DNA of 64,000 nucleotides from Clostridia bacterium (GTDB lineage Bacteria > Bacillota_A > Clostridia > UBA1212 > UBA1255): positions 12,628 through 76,627 of the forward strand of contig JAFWZH010000258.1 of assembly GCA_017522515.1 (NCBI GenBank). The letters are read 5' to 3'. Numbering within the stretch: position 1 is the stretch's first letter; the number at the start of each line of letters is the position of its first letter. The notes beneath the pieces were generated by a model. It was not told the DNA's origin and made no database searches. It was given only the letters and a program-made list of their open reading frames with translations. The position numbers were made by a program, and so were the translations under genes. Shown here in pieces: positions 1-7,737 of this stretch.

Positions 1-656
1 ACGCCAGCGCACCGATGGTATATGGCGTTTCTGTATATGCATATAGTATGTTAGAAACAGCTACATCATCTTCATTCAGAACATTGTTGGTAGATATGTT
101 ACGTTACGGTTCAGCTTCACAGAAGTATGCAAATCATAATGTTAACAATCTCGTTGATGCCGCTCTTACAACAGAGCAGGCTTCTTGGGGAACATCAGAG
201 TTGAGAACTCTTGTAAACTCTGCTTCAGCACCTACTTTTGAAGAAGAAGAAGATATTCCGGCAGTAGCATGGGTAGGTATGGGTCTCTTCTTGGAAAATA
301 AAGTTGCTATCAGAGGATATTTTGATGCTCCTTCAACAGCAGGCCTTTATGTTCAAATCAGCGACGATGAAGGTAATGTTCTTGGTAGAGTTACAGAAGA
401 AGACTTTACTACTGCAACAGGCCCTGCAGGAACACCTGTTACAGGATTCTTATTTGATGGACTTTCAGTAAATCAAATGAGCAAGGTTGTTAATATCACT
501 GTATACAATGAGATTGATCAAGTTGTAAGTGGTACATATACATACAGCATCGAATCTTATGCGTATAGAAATCAAAATTCTTCAAATACGGTTCTTGCTG
601 AGCTTGTTAAGTCAATGATTAAATATGGTGATGCAGCTAAGGCTTATACAGCATAA
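1..656 (+). CDS. C-terminal part of a large surface/secreted protein (5' partial)
   Basis: The reading frame is open from the first complete codon at position 3, so the gene starts before the window and only about 218 C-terminal residues are seen. The visible part has two copies of a short helical motif: one reading LVDMLRYGSASQKYA near the start and one reading SMIKYGDAAKAYTA at the very C terminus. They flank a beta-rich segment of about 110 residues. I know this arrangement (a terminal M-hyd-x-YG-D-(A/S)A-KAY motif) from the ends of large clostridial secreted or cell-wall proteins; its function is not established. No membrane anchor, sortase motif or SLH domain is visible in this portion. 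It ends just before a strong terminator at 707-749, so it is the last gene of its unit. Confidence 0.6.
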   Translation, partial: ASAPMVYGVSVYAYSMLETATSSSFRTLLVDMLRYGSASQKYANHNVNNLVDAALTTEQASWGTSELRTLVNSASAPTFEEEEDIPAVAWVGMGLFLENKVAIRGYFDAPSTAGLYVQISDDEGNVLGRVTEEDFTTATGPAGTPVTGFLFDGLSVNQMSKVVNITVYNEIDQVVSGTYTYSIESYAYRNQNSSNTVLAELVKSMIKYGDAAKAYTA

Positions 657-706
657 AATTTACAAGTTTAATTTAAAAGAGTTGTAAAAAAACAACCTAA
701 AAAGGT

Positions 707-749
707 CCCGGGATTCATGTTGTGATGAGTCTCGGGGCTTTTTGTTTTG
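707..749 (+). terminator. Intrinsic terminator after the surface protein gene
   Basis: A 12-bp stem (707-718 with 725-736, including G-U pairs) and a 6-nt loop are followed by a T-rich run. It closes the surface protein gene and isolates it from the infC promoter. Confidence 0.8.
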
Positions 750-775
750 TGCTTTTATAGATACGAAAAAAAGTG

Positions 776-805
776 TTGACTTTTATTTTGTGTATGTGGT
801 ATCAT
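776..805 (+). promoter_or_regulatory. Promoter of the infC operon
   Basis: TTGACT (776-781) and TATCAT (800-805) are separated by 18 bp. It sits about 220 bp upstream of infC, leaving a long leader. Confidence 0.65.
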
Positions 806-1024
806 ACATAAGCGCGTTAAGAGGAAGTAGTTCGCTTCACACCTTGGCCGACGATATGTCAGCGGGTATCACGCATATGTATTTGCAGTAATGCTAACAC
901 ATGATTTGTGATTTAAGATTGAGAGTCTTTTAGCAAATGAGAGCTGTGAATATCATATTGTGAAAAAGGTGTGGCGAATCGGTAACTCGGTTCGCTATTT
1001 TTATTTTATTTGGAGGTGTCGGTT
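806..1024 (+). promoter_or_regulatory. infC leader with attenuator hairpin (L20-leader type)
   Basis: About 210 nt of untranslated leader precede infC. It ends in a GC-rich hairpin (974-981 with 988-995) followed by a T-rich run (997-1010) only about 17 nt before the infC ribosome binding site. A terminator here, directly before a coding region, is the hallmark of attenuation. In other Firmicutes the infC-rpmI-rplT leader is an L20-binding autoregulatory element; I infer the same here from position and gene order. A covariance-model search (Rfam L20_leader) would decide the family. Confidence 0.6.
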
Positions 1025-1534
1025 ATAAACAAGAGCGACTTGATGGTAAATGAAGAAATCAAAGAGGCTGAGGTCAGATTAATTGATGAAGAAGGTTCTC
1101 TTATTGGGATTGTGTCATCAAAAGAGGCGTTACAAGTTGCATATCAGAAAAACCTTGATTTAGTTATGATTGCTCCTACGGCAAAACCGCCTGTATGCAA
1201 GGTTATGGACTATAACAAGTATGTTTTCGATATGGCAAAAAAAGAGCGTGAAAACCGTAAAAATCAAAAGGTTGTCAACATTAAGGAAGTAAGATTGGGA
1301 CTCGGTATCGGAGAACACGATTTTCAGGTAAAGGTAAGAGGTGCAGTTAAATTCCTTCAAGATGGTGACAAGGTAAAAGTTACAGTTCGTTTTGGCGGCA
1401 GAGAAATGAATCATACCGGAGACGGAGAAGTGTTAATTGACAGATTTGCAGATGCTGTAAGTGAACACGGTGTAATGGAAAAAAGACCTAAGCTGGAAGG
1501 CAAGAGAATGTCAGTTATTATCAGTCCTAAATAA
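1025..1534 (+). CDS. infC: Translation initiation factor IF-3, probable AUA start
   Basis: IF-3 binds the 30S subunit, checks initiator tRNA and start codon, and prevents premature 50S joining. The protein (about 170 residues) has the N-terminal IF3 domain beginning NEEIKEAEVRLIDEEG, the linker rich in Lys/Arg with PPVCKVMDYNKY, and the C-terminal RNA-binding domain starting NIKEVRLG. The ribosome binding site GGAGG lies at 1012-1016. The in-frame TTG (1010) and GTG (1016) overlap it and cannot be starts; the next ATG (1043) is 26 nt away. The codon at the proper distance is ATA at 1025 (8 nt), matching the family habit of using AUU/AUC/AUA in infC for autoregulation. Followed by rpmI and rplT in the standard operon. 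Identity is certain; the start is inferred. Confidence 0.95.
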   Translation: MNKSDLMVNEEIKEAEVRLIDEEGSLIGIVSSKEALQVAYQKNLDLVMIAPTAKPPVCKVMDYNKYVFDMAKKERENRKNQKVVNIKEVRLGLGIGEHDFQVKVRGAVKFLQDGDKVKVTVRFGGREMNHTGDGEVLIDRFADAVSEHGVMEKRPKLEGKRMSVIISPK

Positions 1535-1600
1535 AAATAACCAACACAAATTACATGGCAAAAGAAGAAATGCATAGTAGAGAAAGGAAAGGGATTTATA

Positions 1601-1798
1601 ATGCCTAAAGTAAAAACACACAGTGCTTCTAAAAAAAGATTCAGAATCAGTGCTACAGGCAAGGTTAAAATGAGCCATGCTTGCAGAAGACACAGACTCG
1701 TAAGTAAACCCAGAAAAGCTAAAAAAGCGCACAAGATGCCTGCTTTCGCAGCTGATTCAAATGCAGCAAGAGTAAAGAAAATGCTGCCTTACGTATAA
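1601..1798 (+). CDS. rpmI: 50S ribosomal protein L35
   Basis: A 65-residue, very basic protein starting MPKVKTHSASKKRF, typical of bL35 in both length and N terminus. It is a structural component of the large ribosomal subunit. A ribosome binding site (GGAAAGGG) precedes the ATG at a normal distance. It lies between infC (66 bp upstream) and rplT (22 bp downstream) in the conserved order infC-rpmI-rplT and is presumably controlled by the same leader. Confidence 0.97.
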   Translation: MPKVKTHSASKKRFRISATGKVKMSHACRRHRLVSKPRKAKKAHKMPAFAADSNAARVKKMLPYV

Positions 1799-1820
1799 TT
1801 TATAAGGAGGGTATCGAGTT

Positions 1821-2168
1821 ATGTCAAGAGTAAAAAATTCAGTAGCAACAAGAGCAAGACGTAAAAGAGTTTTAAAACTTGCTAAAGGATATTTCGGCAG
1901 AAAGAGTACAGTATTTAAGACAGCAAACCAAGCCGTTATTAAGTCTGCTATGTATGCATACAGAGACAGACGTGCTAACAAGAGAAACTTCAGAAAGCTT
2001 TGGATTGCAAGAATCAATGCGGCTGCAAGAATGAATGGCATGTCATACAGCACATTTATGCACGGACTTAAAGTTAAAGGCATTGAGCTTGACAGAAAAA
2101 TCCTTGCTGATATGGCTGTAAATGACAGTGTAGCTTTTGCTAAACTTGTAGAGACAGTTAAGGCTTAA
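1821..2168 (+). CDS. rplT: 50S ribosomal protein L20
   Basis: A 115-residue basic protein (family usually 117-119) starting [19 protein letters not shown] with the conserved AKGYFGRKS segment. bL20 is needed early in 50S assembly and, in studied Firmicutes and E. coli, represses its own operon by binding the mRNA leader. AAGGAGGG lies 9 nt before the ATG. It is the last gene of the operon and is followed by the terminator at 2191-2228. Confidence 0.97.
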   Translation: MSRVKNSVATRARRKRVLKLAKGYFGRKSTVFKTANQAVIKSAMYAYRDRRANKRNFRKLWIARINAAARMNGMSYSTFMHGLKVKGIELDRKILADMAVNDSVAFAKLVETVKA

Positions 2169-2190
2169 TTCAGTCGAATATGATATTTTG

Positions 2191-2228
2191 TCCCGCAGTT
2201 CGGACATTCCGGACTTCGGGATTTTTTT
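2191..2228 (+). terminator. Terminator of infC-rpmI-rplT
   Basis: A 14-bp stem (2191-2204 with 2208-2221, one mismatch, one G-U) with a 3-nt loop is followed by seven T. Confidence 0.85.
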
Positions 2229-2246
2229 AGACAGTAATTAATTATT

Positions 2247-3032
2247 ATGGCAGATGAAATTATTACATCAAAAAATAATGACACGGTAAAATTCCTGTTG
2301 TCGCTTTCTGACAAGAGCGTCAGAGAGAGAACGGGCAGTTTTCTGTTAGAGGGGAAGCGGGCTGTCGGCGAGGCTGTAGAGGCGAAGCTGGCAACTCACA
2401 TTATAGTCTCACAAGGATATGCAAAAGAGAAAGAGTATTCCGTAGTCAAGACATGGAGATTGCCCACAACGGTTCTGTCTGATGGTATGTTCAGTCGTAT
2501 ATCTGAAACTAAAACACCTCAAGGAATTGCTGCTGTCTGCAAAATAAAAAAATATAACTTACAGACTGTTTTAGAAGAAGAAAAGAGTATTTTATTATTG
2601 GAAGATGTAAGAGATCCTGGAAATATGGGCACAGTTATACGTACTGCTGCAGCAGCGGGATTCGGTGGAATAATTGCATCTGACGGTTGCGTTGATGTTT
2701 ATAATTCTAAGGTTGTACGTTCTACGGTGGGCTGTCTTTTTAAAACTAAAATAATACAGTGCAAGGGTAGTTTCCTGAATATCACAGAAGAAATAAAGAA
2801 TAAGGGTTTTTGCCTGTATGCGGCGCATCCCAGAGGCGGCAAAGACTTGTTTGATACGGAATTCTTCCGCAAAACTGCAGTTGTGCTGGGAAACGAGGCT
2901 AATGGTTTGTCAAATGCTATGCTTAAACAGTGTGACAGTCTTGTGACAATCAGAATGGAAAAGGGTGTAGAATCCCTGAATGCATCGGTGGCGGCAGCGC
3001 TTATGATGTATGAAGTAAGAAGAAAAAAATAA
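2247..3032 (+). CDS. TrmH/SpoU-family RNA 2'-O-methyltransferase
   Basis: A SAM-dependent SPOUT methyltransferase acting on ribose 2'-OH of rRNA or tRNA. The 261-residue protein has an N-terminal L30e-like substrate-binding domain (about 1-95), then the SPOUT domain with the three family motifs: LEDVRDPGNMGTVIRTAAA (motif 1, knot Arg/Asn), VVLGNEANGLSN (motif 2) and ESLNASVAAALMMYE (motif 3). This order matches the RlmB/TrmH group found just after rplT in many Firmicutes; the exact target nucleotide cannot be read from sequence. The ribosome binding site is weak, and the gene starts 19 bp after the rplT terminator, so it may have its own weak promoter or depend on read-through. Confidence 0.9.
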   Translation: MADEIITSKNNDTVKFLLSLSDKSVRERTGSFLLEGKRAVGEAVEAKLATHIIVSQGYAKEKEYSVVKTWRLPTTVLSDGMFSRISETKTPQGIAAVCKIKKYNLQTVLEEEKSILLLEDVRDPGNMGTVIRTAAAAGFGGIIASDGCVDVYNSKVVRSTVGCLFKTKIIQCKGSFLNITEEIKNKGFCLYAAHPRGGKDLFDTEFFRKTAVVLGNEANGLSNAMLKQCDSLVTIRMEKGVESLNASVAAALMMYEVRRKK

Positions 3033-3047
3033 TTTAGGAGGATATAT

Positions 3048-3539
3048 ATGAGCCTTTACAAAAATTGGGAAGATAGTATTCAAAAAGCAGCACCTGCAAT
3101 GGCACAAGGTATGCTTGAGGAATATTACGGTAAAGAAAAAGATGCATATGCAAAAATATTAGGAGAAAAGATGCAAGTTCTTTCAGGTAAGGCATCTGAG
3201 CTCGCTGAAAAATTAGGATTAACGCCTGACGAATTCGGTGCATTTACCGATGGAATTAACACATCTTTGGAGAGTCAAATTGATGTTGATTCTCTTGAGG
3301 CTGACAGCGAAGTAGAGCTTAAAATTGTATGGAATGAACTGTATAAGAATATGCACAAGGCAAAGGCTGAATGGCTTTATAATTTGCCTGAATGGGATGG
3401 TATTCTCAGCGAAGATGAAAAAAATGTGTTATTAAGAGAGTACAGACAATCATGCCAGGCAGTAAGCCATAAAGTAGGCAGAAACGACCCCTGCCCTTGC
3501 GGTAGCGGTAAAAAGTATAAAAACTGCTGCATGGATTAA
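3048..3539 (+). CDS. SEC-C zinc-binding motif protein
   Basis: 163 residues with a charged, mostly helical N-terminal region and a C-terminal SEC-C motif ([17 protein letters not shown]), the zinc-binding tail best known from SecA. No SecA ATPase is present, so this is a stand-alone SEC-C protein, a class thought to use the motif to contact ribosomes or other partners. AGGAGG is well placed before the ATG. It sits 15 bp after the methyltransferase and is probably co-transcribed with it. It ends 4 bp from the convergent lipoate ligase gene, with no terminator visible between them. Confidence 0.8.
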   Translation: MSLYKNWEDSIQKAAPAMAQGMLEEYYGKEKDAYAKILGEKMQVLSGKASELAEKLGLTPDEFGAFTDGINTSLESQIDVDSLEADSEVELKIVWNELYKNMHKAKAEWLYNLPEWDGILSEDEKNVLLREYRQSCQAVSHKVGRNDPCPCGSGKKYKNCCMD

Positions 3540-3542
3540 TGA

Positions 3543-4538
3543 TTATAGAATTTCTTCGAGCCACAAGCACAAATCTTTTGCCACATCAGGGGCATCAGAA
3601 AGGCATTCGGAGAGTTTTGAACAAATTTCGTCATAAGACAGCCTGCATCCTGCAAGGCTGTTTTTTATTTTGTCCGCCAAATCGGGGTCCATTGAATCGG
3701 TAAAAATTTCTAAACTGCGTATAAAGCCTTTTTCTGCGGAGAAGGCGAGCTCAAAACAACCCCAAGGGAATTTAGTTTCATAAGACATATCAAACTCGGG
3801 TGTTTCGCCCATTCGCCATTGCCATGAGGCGTATTTTTGGTATAATTCTGCTACTTCATACGGCGCCGTCTCTTCGCCATATTCGATTTCTATTGTTAAG
3901 GTGCCGTATTCCGCGCGAAAAGCGTCTTTTAAGGCTGTTTTGACGGAATCAGGAGTAATGTTCTTGTTGAGCTCTTTGAGGTTAATTACGCGGGAACGAA
4001 CGGAATTTACACCCTTTGCTTTCATTTTTGCAGGGGACACTTGTAAATAGCGAGCCATTTTTTCGGAATCGGTATCAAGCAGTAATGTTCCGTGCATAAG
4101 TCCCTTTTCACCGGAAAATCTAAAAGCATTACCGGAAAACTTGCGCCCGTCAGGCGTTGTAATGTCATTTCTGCCGGTAAATTCAGCCGCTATTCCGTGG
4201 GATTTCACAGCTTCGAGGATGACAGAAAGTTGGCGCTCTAAATTATAAAGTCCTGAGGACGTAATAAAAGTGTAGCACATATTTCCGTCGTCGTGATAAA
4301 CTGCACCGCCGCCGGACGGACGTCTGGCAAGTTTGCCGCCGTCAGCTTCCAATACGGAAATGCGGCACTCTTTCCAAGCGTTTTGCGACTTGCCTATAAC
4401 AACAGTGTTTCTGTTCTGCCATAAATACAGAATTACAGTATTTTCGGGGATTGTATTGAATAAATATTCTTCTAAAGCCAAATTAAACCAAGGGTTAAAA
4501 GAGTTTGAAGTATAAATCAGCAAATTGATATCATTCAT
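3543..4538 (-). CDS. lplA: Lipoate-protein ligase A
   Basis: Attaches free lipoate, via lipoyl-AMP, to lipoyl domains of 2-oxoacid dehydrogenases or GcvH. The 331-residue protein has the biotin/lipoate ligase fold with the signature RRPSGGGAVYHDDGNMCYTF, an NDI(T) segment, GNAFRFSG, and the lysine-containing loop HGTLLLD, followed by the C-terminal accessory domain. Length fits LplA. A longer frame extends to 4583, but the ATG at 4538 has an AGGCGG site and gives the usual start, so I use that. It is transcribed on its own from the minus strand, toward the SEC-C gene. No lipoyl-domain gene is in the window. Confidence 0.9.
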   Translation of the reverse strand: MNDINLLIYTSNSFNPWFNLALEEYLFNTIPENTVILYLWQNRNTVVIGKSQNAWKECRISVLEADGGKLARRPSGGGAVYHDDGNMCYTFITSSGLYNLERQLSVILEAVKSHGIAAEFTGRNDITTPDGRKFSGNAFRFSGEKGLMHGTLLLDTDSEKMARYLQVSPAKMKAKGVNSVRSRVINLKELNKNITPDSVKTALKDAFRAEYGTLTIEIEYGEETAPYEVAELYQKYASWQWRMGETPEFDMSYETKFPWGCFELAFSAEKGFIRSLEIFTDSMDPDLADKIKNSLAGCRLSYDEICSKLSECLSDAPDVAKDLCLWLEEIL

Positions 4539-4676
4539 AATAAACGCCGCCTGCATAAAAAAATTGTTGTTCAAATAATACAATAACAGGAGATATATGG
4601 CAAGAAAAAAAGTAACACCTTAAAAACCGGATGCATAGTATGTAATTGTAACGAGTGAATTTGGAGGAAACAAAAA

Positions 4677-4817
4677 ATGAGATGCGGTTGCTTTGATTTT
4701 ATAAACCAGGATTGCCTTTGGTGGATCATCCTTATCGTTGCCATCCTTGCTGTTCTCAGCGATGACGGATGCGGTTGTGATTGCGGTTGCCCCGCTAACA
4801 ACGGATGCGGTTGCTGA
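4677..4817 (+). CDS. Small Cys/Gly-rich membrane peptide (46 aa)
   Basis: A short frame not usually called: 46 residues with a perfect GGAGG site 10 nt before the ATG. The N terminus reads MRCGCFDFINQDC, followed by a hydrophobic helix (about residues 14-26), then a tail with CGCDCGCP and GCGC pairs. Eight or nine cysteines in 46 residues suggest metal or disulfide chemistry at the membrane. A similar plan (helix plus Cys tail) recurs in the FeoB-associated peptide at 44147-44320. It is followed by a strong terminator, which supports a real transcript. Function unknown. Confidence 0.6.
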   Translation: MRCGCFDFINQDCLWWIILIVAILAVLSDDGCGCDCGCPANNGCGC

Positions 4818-4850
4818 TTAATGATGCTGCCAAATGCCTTTGAAGGGTGA

Positions 4851-4882
4851 AAAAAAGGGCTGTCGAAACAGCCCTTTTTTTT
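4851..4882. terminator. Bidirectional terminator
   Basis: AAAAAAGGGCTGT, the loop CGAA, and ACAGCCCTTTTTTTT form a stem with A and T runs on both sides. It ends both the Cys-rich peptide gene (+) and the pot operon (-). Confidence 0.85.
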
Positions 4883-4888
4883 ATATCG

Positions 4889-6097
4889 TCAATCATATTT
4901 CAATTTATTTAATTTATTTTTGCGAAGAATAAACACAACGACAGCAACCACGACAGCCACGGCTATAACTCCAATGATAATCCATTTTGTATATGAACTG
5001 CCACCGCCTTTTGACGCGAGGCGTACAGATTCCCAAGCTTTATTATAGGCGGCTTGAGTATCGGGCTCAAGATAAGCGAAAGGATCGCAATTAGCCAATA
5101 TCTCAGCAGACGGGTTATAAATGTTGTTGTTAATATAATCCTCACCAAGCTCGTTTAAAGCCTCTGTATGAGGAGTAGAATATTCGATGTATTCTACATT
5201 GTCATAAGCAATCTCTGTAGAACACATGAAGTCGATAAACTTCATTGCACCTTCTGTGTTTTTGCTTGTAGTCGGAATGCACATTGCGTCTATCCAGAAG
5301 TTGCTGCCTTCTTTAGGGATAACATATTCAAGAACGGACTCTCCGCCGTTAAGCTCTGCATTTTGATTTTGCATATAAAGAGCATCACCGGAATAAGCAA
5401 CAGTAAAGGAGTAAGAGCCTTGAATCATTTTGTCCTTAAGAATGTCAACACCGTATTCCGCAACAAGAGGTTTTTGCTCAACGAGGGCCTTTGCGGCAGC
5501 GTCAATTTCTGCTTGGTTTGTTGTATTAAGGTCATATCCTAATTTTTTAAGAGCAACTGCCATAGAGTCGCGCATAGAATCCAACATTAAAATTTGACCT
5601 GAATATTTCTCGTCCCAGAGAATTGACCAACTGTCAACCGTTTCGGTTACTTTTTCTTTATTGTAAAGTATGCCGAGTGTGCCCCACATATAAGGTACGG
5701 AATACTTGTTGTCAGGGTCGTAATTTGTGTTTTTGTATGCATCGCCGATATATTTGTAATTCTCTAATTGGCTCATATCGATTTCTTTAAGGCGATCTTC
5801 TTTTATTAAGCGTTCTATCATATAGTCAGAAGGTATCAGTACATCGTACGGAATATTGCTGCTTACTAACTTCTGATACATTGCTTCGTTCGTGTCGAAA
5901 ACTTCGTAAATTACATCGTATTCCGGATAAGCTTTTTCGAACTTTTCTACAGTAGTTTCTGCAATGTAGTCACCACAGTTAAATATATAGAGTTCTTTTT
6001 TGGCAGCCTTTGCCGGAGTAGGGGTGCAGGACAGCAAAATTACAACTGTCACAGCAAGAGTCATGATACGAGATAAAATTGATAAACTTTTGCGCAT
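4889..6097 (-). CDS. potD: Spermidine/putrescine-binding protein PotD, with C-terminal membrane helix
   Basis: The extracellular polyamine receptor of an ABC importer. 402 residues: a signal sequence with a lipobox-like LLSC (about 21-24), then the type-2 periplasmic-binding fold starting ELYIFNCGDYIAETTVEKFE, with YDVLIPSDYMIERL, YSVPYMWGTLGILYN and NFWIDAMCIPTTSKN, all typical of PotD. Odd point: after the binding domain it has a hydrophobic C-terminal helix (about 370-391, IIIGVIAVAVVVAVVVFIL) and a basic tail, so the receptor may be anchored at both ends. AGGAGG precedes the ATG. It is the last gene of the XRE-potABCD operon, 12 bp after potC. Confidence 0.92.
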   Translation of the reverse strand: MRKSLSILSRIMTLAVTVVILLSCTPTPAKAAKKELYIFNCGDYIAETTVEKFEKAYPEYDVIYEVFDTNEAMYQKLVSSNIPYDVLIPSDYMIERLIKEDRLKEIDMSQLENYKYIGDAYKNTNYDPDNKYSVPYMWGTLGILYNKEKVTETVDSWSILWDEKYSGQILMLDSMRDSMAVALKKLGYDLNTTNQAEIDAAAKALVEQKPLVAEYGVDILKDKMIQGSYSFTVAYSGDALYMQNQNAELNGGESVLEYVIPKEGSNFWIDAMCIPTTSKNTEGAMKFIDFMCSTEIAYDNVEYIEYSTPHTEALNELGEDYINNNIYNPSAEILANCDPFAYLEPDTQAAYNKAWESVRLASKGGGSSYTKWIIIGVIAVAVVVAVVVFILRKNKLNKLKYD

Positions 6098-6109
6098 GTT
6101 AGCGACCTC

Positions 6110-6883
6110 CTATTTTTCTGTTGATTTTTTTCCTTTTAGGTTAGTTATAAGTAATAATACAAAAACAATCACAAATATAAATGTTGAAAGGGCATTTATT
6201 GTAAGGGGGATTGCACGTTTTGTCATTGTATTTATATAAACAGACAGAGTTACAAATCCCGGACCAGAAGTGTAATAACTTATTATAAAGTCATCAAATG
6301 ACATTGTAAAAGCAAGTAAAGCACCTGAAAAAATACCGGGCATTATTTCAGGGAGAATTATCTTGCGAAAAGCCATTGCAGGTGTAGCACCTAAGTCTAA
6401 TGCTGCCTCATATATACTTTTGTTTGATTGTCTGATTCGCGGAAGCACAGACAAAACAACATAGGGCACATCGAAAATAATATGCGCTATTAAAAGCGTT
6501 GTAAAGCCCAGCGAAACAGAAATGAACACGAAGAAAAACATCAGAGAAACACCGGTTACAATTTCTGCGTTAAGCATGGGAATATTTAAAAGTTTCATAG
6601 AAACGCTTTTGTTTGCAGGTGACATTTTAGAAATAACAAAGGCAATGTAAGTACCGAGAATCGTGGAAATAACAGACGCACACAAGGCCACTACCAAAGT
6701 ATTTATAAGAGCCTCCATGAGAGTGCTGTTTTCGAACATTTTTGTGTACCATTGAAAGGAAAGGCCGGTAAAGTTTGCTCGTGTATCACCCTTGTTGAAT
6801 GAGAATAAAATCATAACAAGAATTGGAGCATACAGGAACAGTAATACAAAACCGAGATAAAAACGCTTTAAGAATTTAATCAC
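6110..6883 (-). CDS. potC: Polyamine ABC transporter permease PotC
   Basis: The second membrane subunit of the polyamine importer. 257 residues with six predicted transmembrane segments and the cytoplasmic EAA loop (EAALDLGATPAMAFRKI, ILPEIMPGI) that docks on the ATPase. The N-terminal part [21 protein letters not shown] and the SFNKG loop are typical of PotC/CysW-type permeases. The gene overlaps the end of potB by 4 bp, indicating coupled translation, and precedes potD. Confidence 0.93.
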   Translation of the reverse strand: MIKFLKRFYLGFVLLFLYAPILVMILFSFNKGDTRANFTGLSFQWYTKMFENSTLMEALINTLVVALCASVISTILGTYIAFVISKMSPANKSVSMKLLNIPMLNAEIVTGVSLMFFFVFISVSLGFTTLLIAHIIFDVPYVVLSVLPRIRQSNKSIYEAALDLGATPAMAFRKIILPEIMPGIFSGALLAFTMSFDDFIISYYTSGPGFVTLSVYINTMTKRAIPLTINALSTFIFVIVFVLLLITNLKGKKSTEK

Positions 6884-7737
6884 ATTAAGCCTCCGTTCTC
6901 AGCACCATCGCTGTCAAATTTGCTGAAAATTGACATACAGATAAAAACAATAATCATTAATATAAATGATATTGCTGCAGCCGTGTTATTTACGCCGCCG
7001 GTACTGCTGGCGTTTCCGTTAATCTGAAACTCGATAAGGCTACCGATTGTCCAGACTTTGTTATTAAGTAATTGAGGTATTACAAAAGTAGTAATACAAG
7101 GCACAAAAACCATTGTAATACCGGAAATTATACCGGGTACGGTAAGGGGAAGGATAATCTTTTTAAAAACTGTTACAGAATCAGCACCTAAGTCTTTAGC
7201 GGCTTCTACAATTCTGTTGTCGATTTTAAGCATAGATGTATAAACGGGAAGAATCATAAATGGCAGAAAGTTATACACCATACCTATTACGATAGCTGCC
7301 TCAGTGCCCGTTATACTGCCGTTAATCAAGCCCATCCATTGTAAAAATCTTGTTATTATACCTTGCTCATTAATGAGAGAAGACAAAGCGTAAGTTCTGA
7401 TAAGAAAATTCATCCACATGGGAAGTAAAAACAAAACGGATATAAAATTACGCTTGCGTTCTTCCATGTTTGCCAAAATATAAGCCAAAGGATATCCTAA
7501 AACAAGACAAACAATTGTACTTATAAGAGCATATTCCAATGAACGGAGCATTGCATCTAAGTATTGACCGTTTGTAACAGCGTCATTTAAGTATTCTAAA
7601 GTGAAGCGTATACTACCATCGTCCTGCACTTCAAAAATGGCATAAAAGAAGACCATAAGAAGCGGAACGACAGTAAAAATAATAAGCCACAAATATACGG
7701 GAATACATTTTAAAGCATTATTGATTCTCTTCGACAA
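6880..7737 (-). CDS. potB: Polyamine ABC transporter permease PotB
   Basis: The first membrane subunit of the polyamine importer, 285 residues with six predicted membrane helices and an EAA loop ([26 protein letters not shown]). The start is a TTG at 7737 that lies inside the 3' end of potA (20-bp overlap), with GAGGAG 10 nt upstream; no ATG fits. The overlap suggests translational coupling to the ATPase. Partner of PotC, PotA and PotD in the same operon. Confidence 0.92.
   Translation of the reverse strand: MSKRINNALKCIPVYLWLIIFTVVPLLMVFFYAIFEVQDDGSIRFTLEYLNDAVTNGQYLDAMLRSLEYALISTIVCLVLGYPLAYILANMEERKRNFISVLFLLPMWMNFLIRTYALSSLINEQGIITRFLQWMGLINGSITGTEAAIVIGMVYNFLPFMILPVYTSMLKIDNRIVEAAKDLGADSVTVFKKIILPLTVPGIISGITMVFVPCITTFVIPQLLNNKVWTIGSLIEFQINGNASSTGGVNNTAAAISFILMIIVFICMSIFSKFDSDGAENGGLM

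Noticed and set aside
4597..4623. 8-codon frame MARKKVTP with a ribosome site before the Cys-rich peptide
   Set aside because: Too short to judge; mentioned only in a finding as a possible leader peptide.
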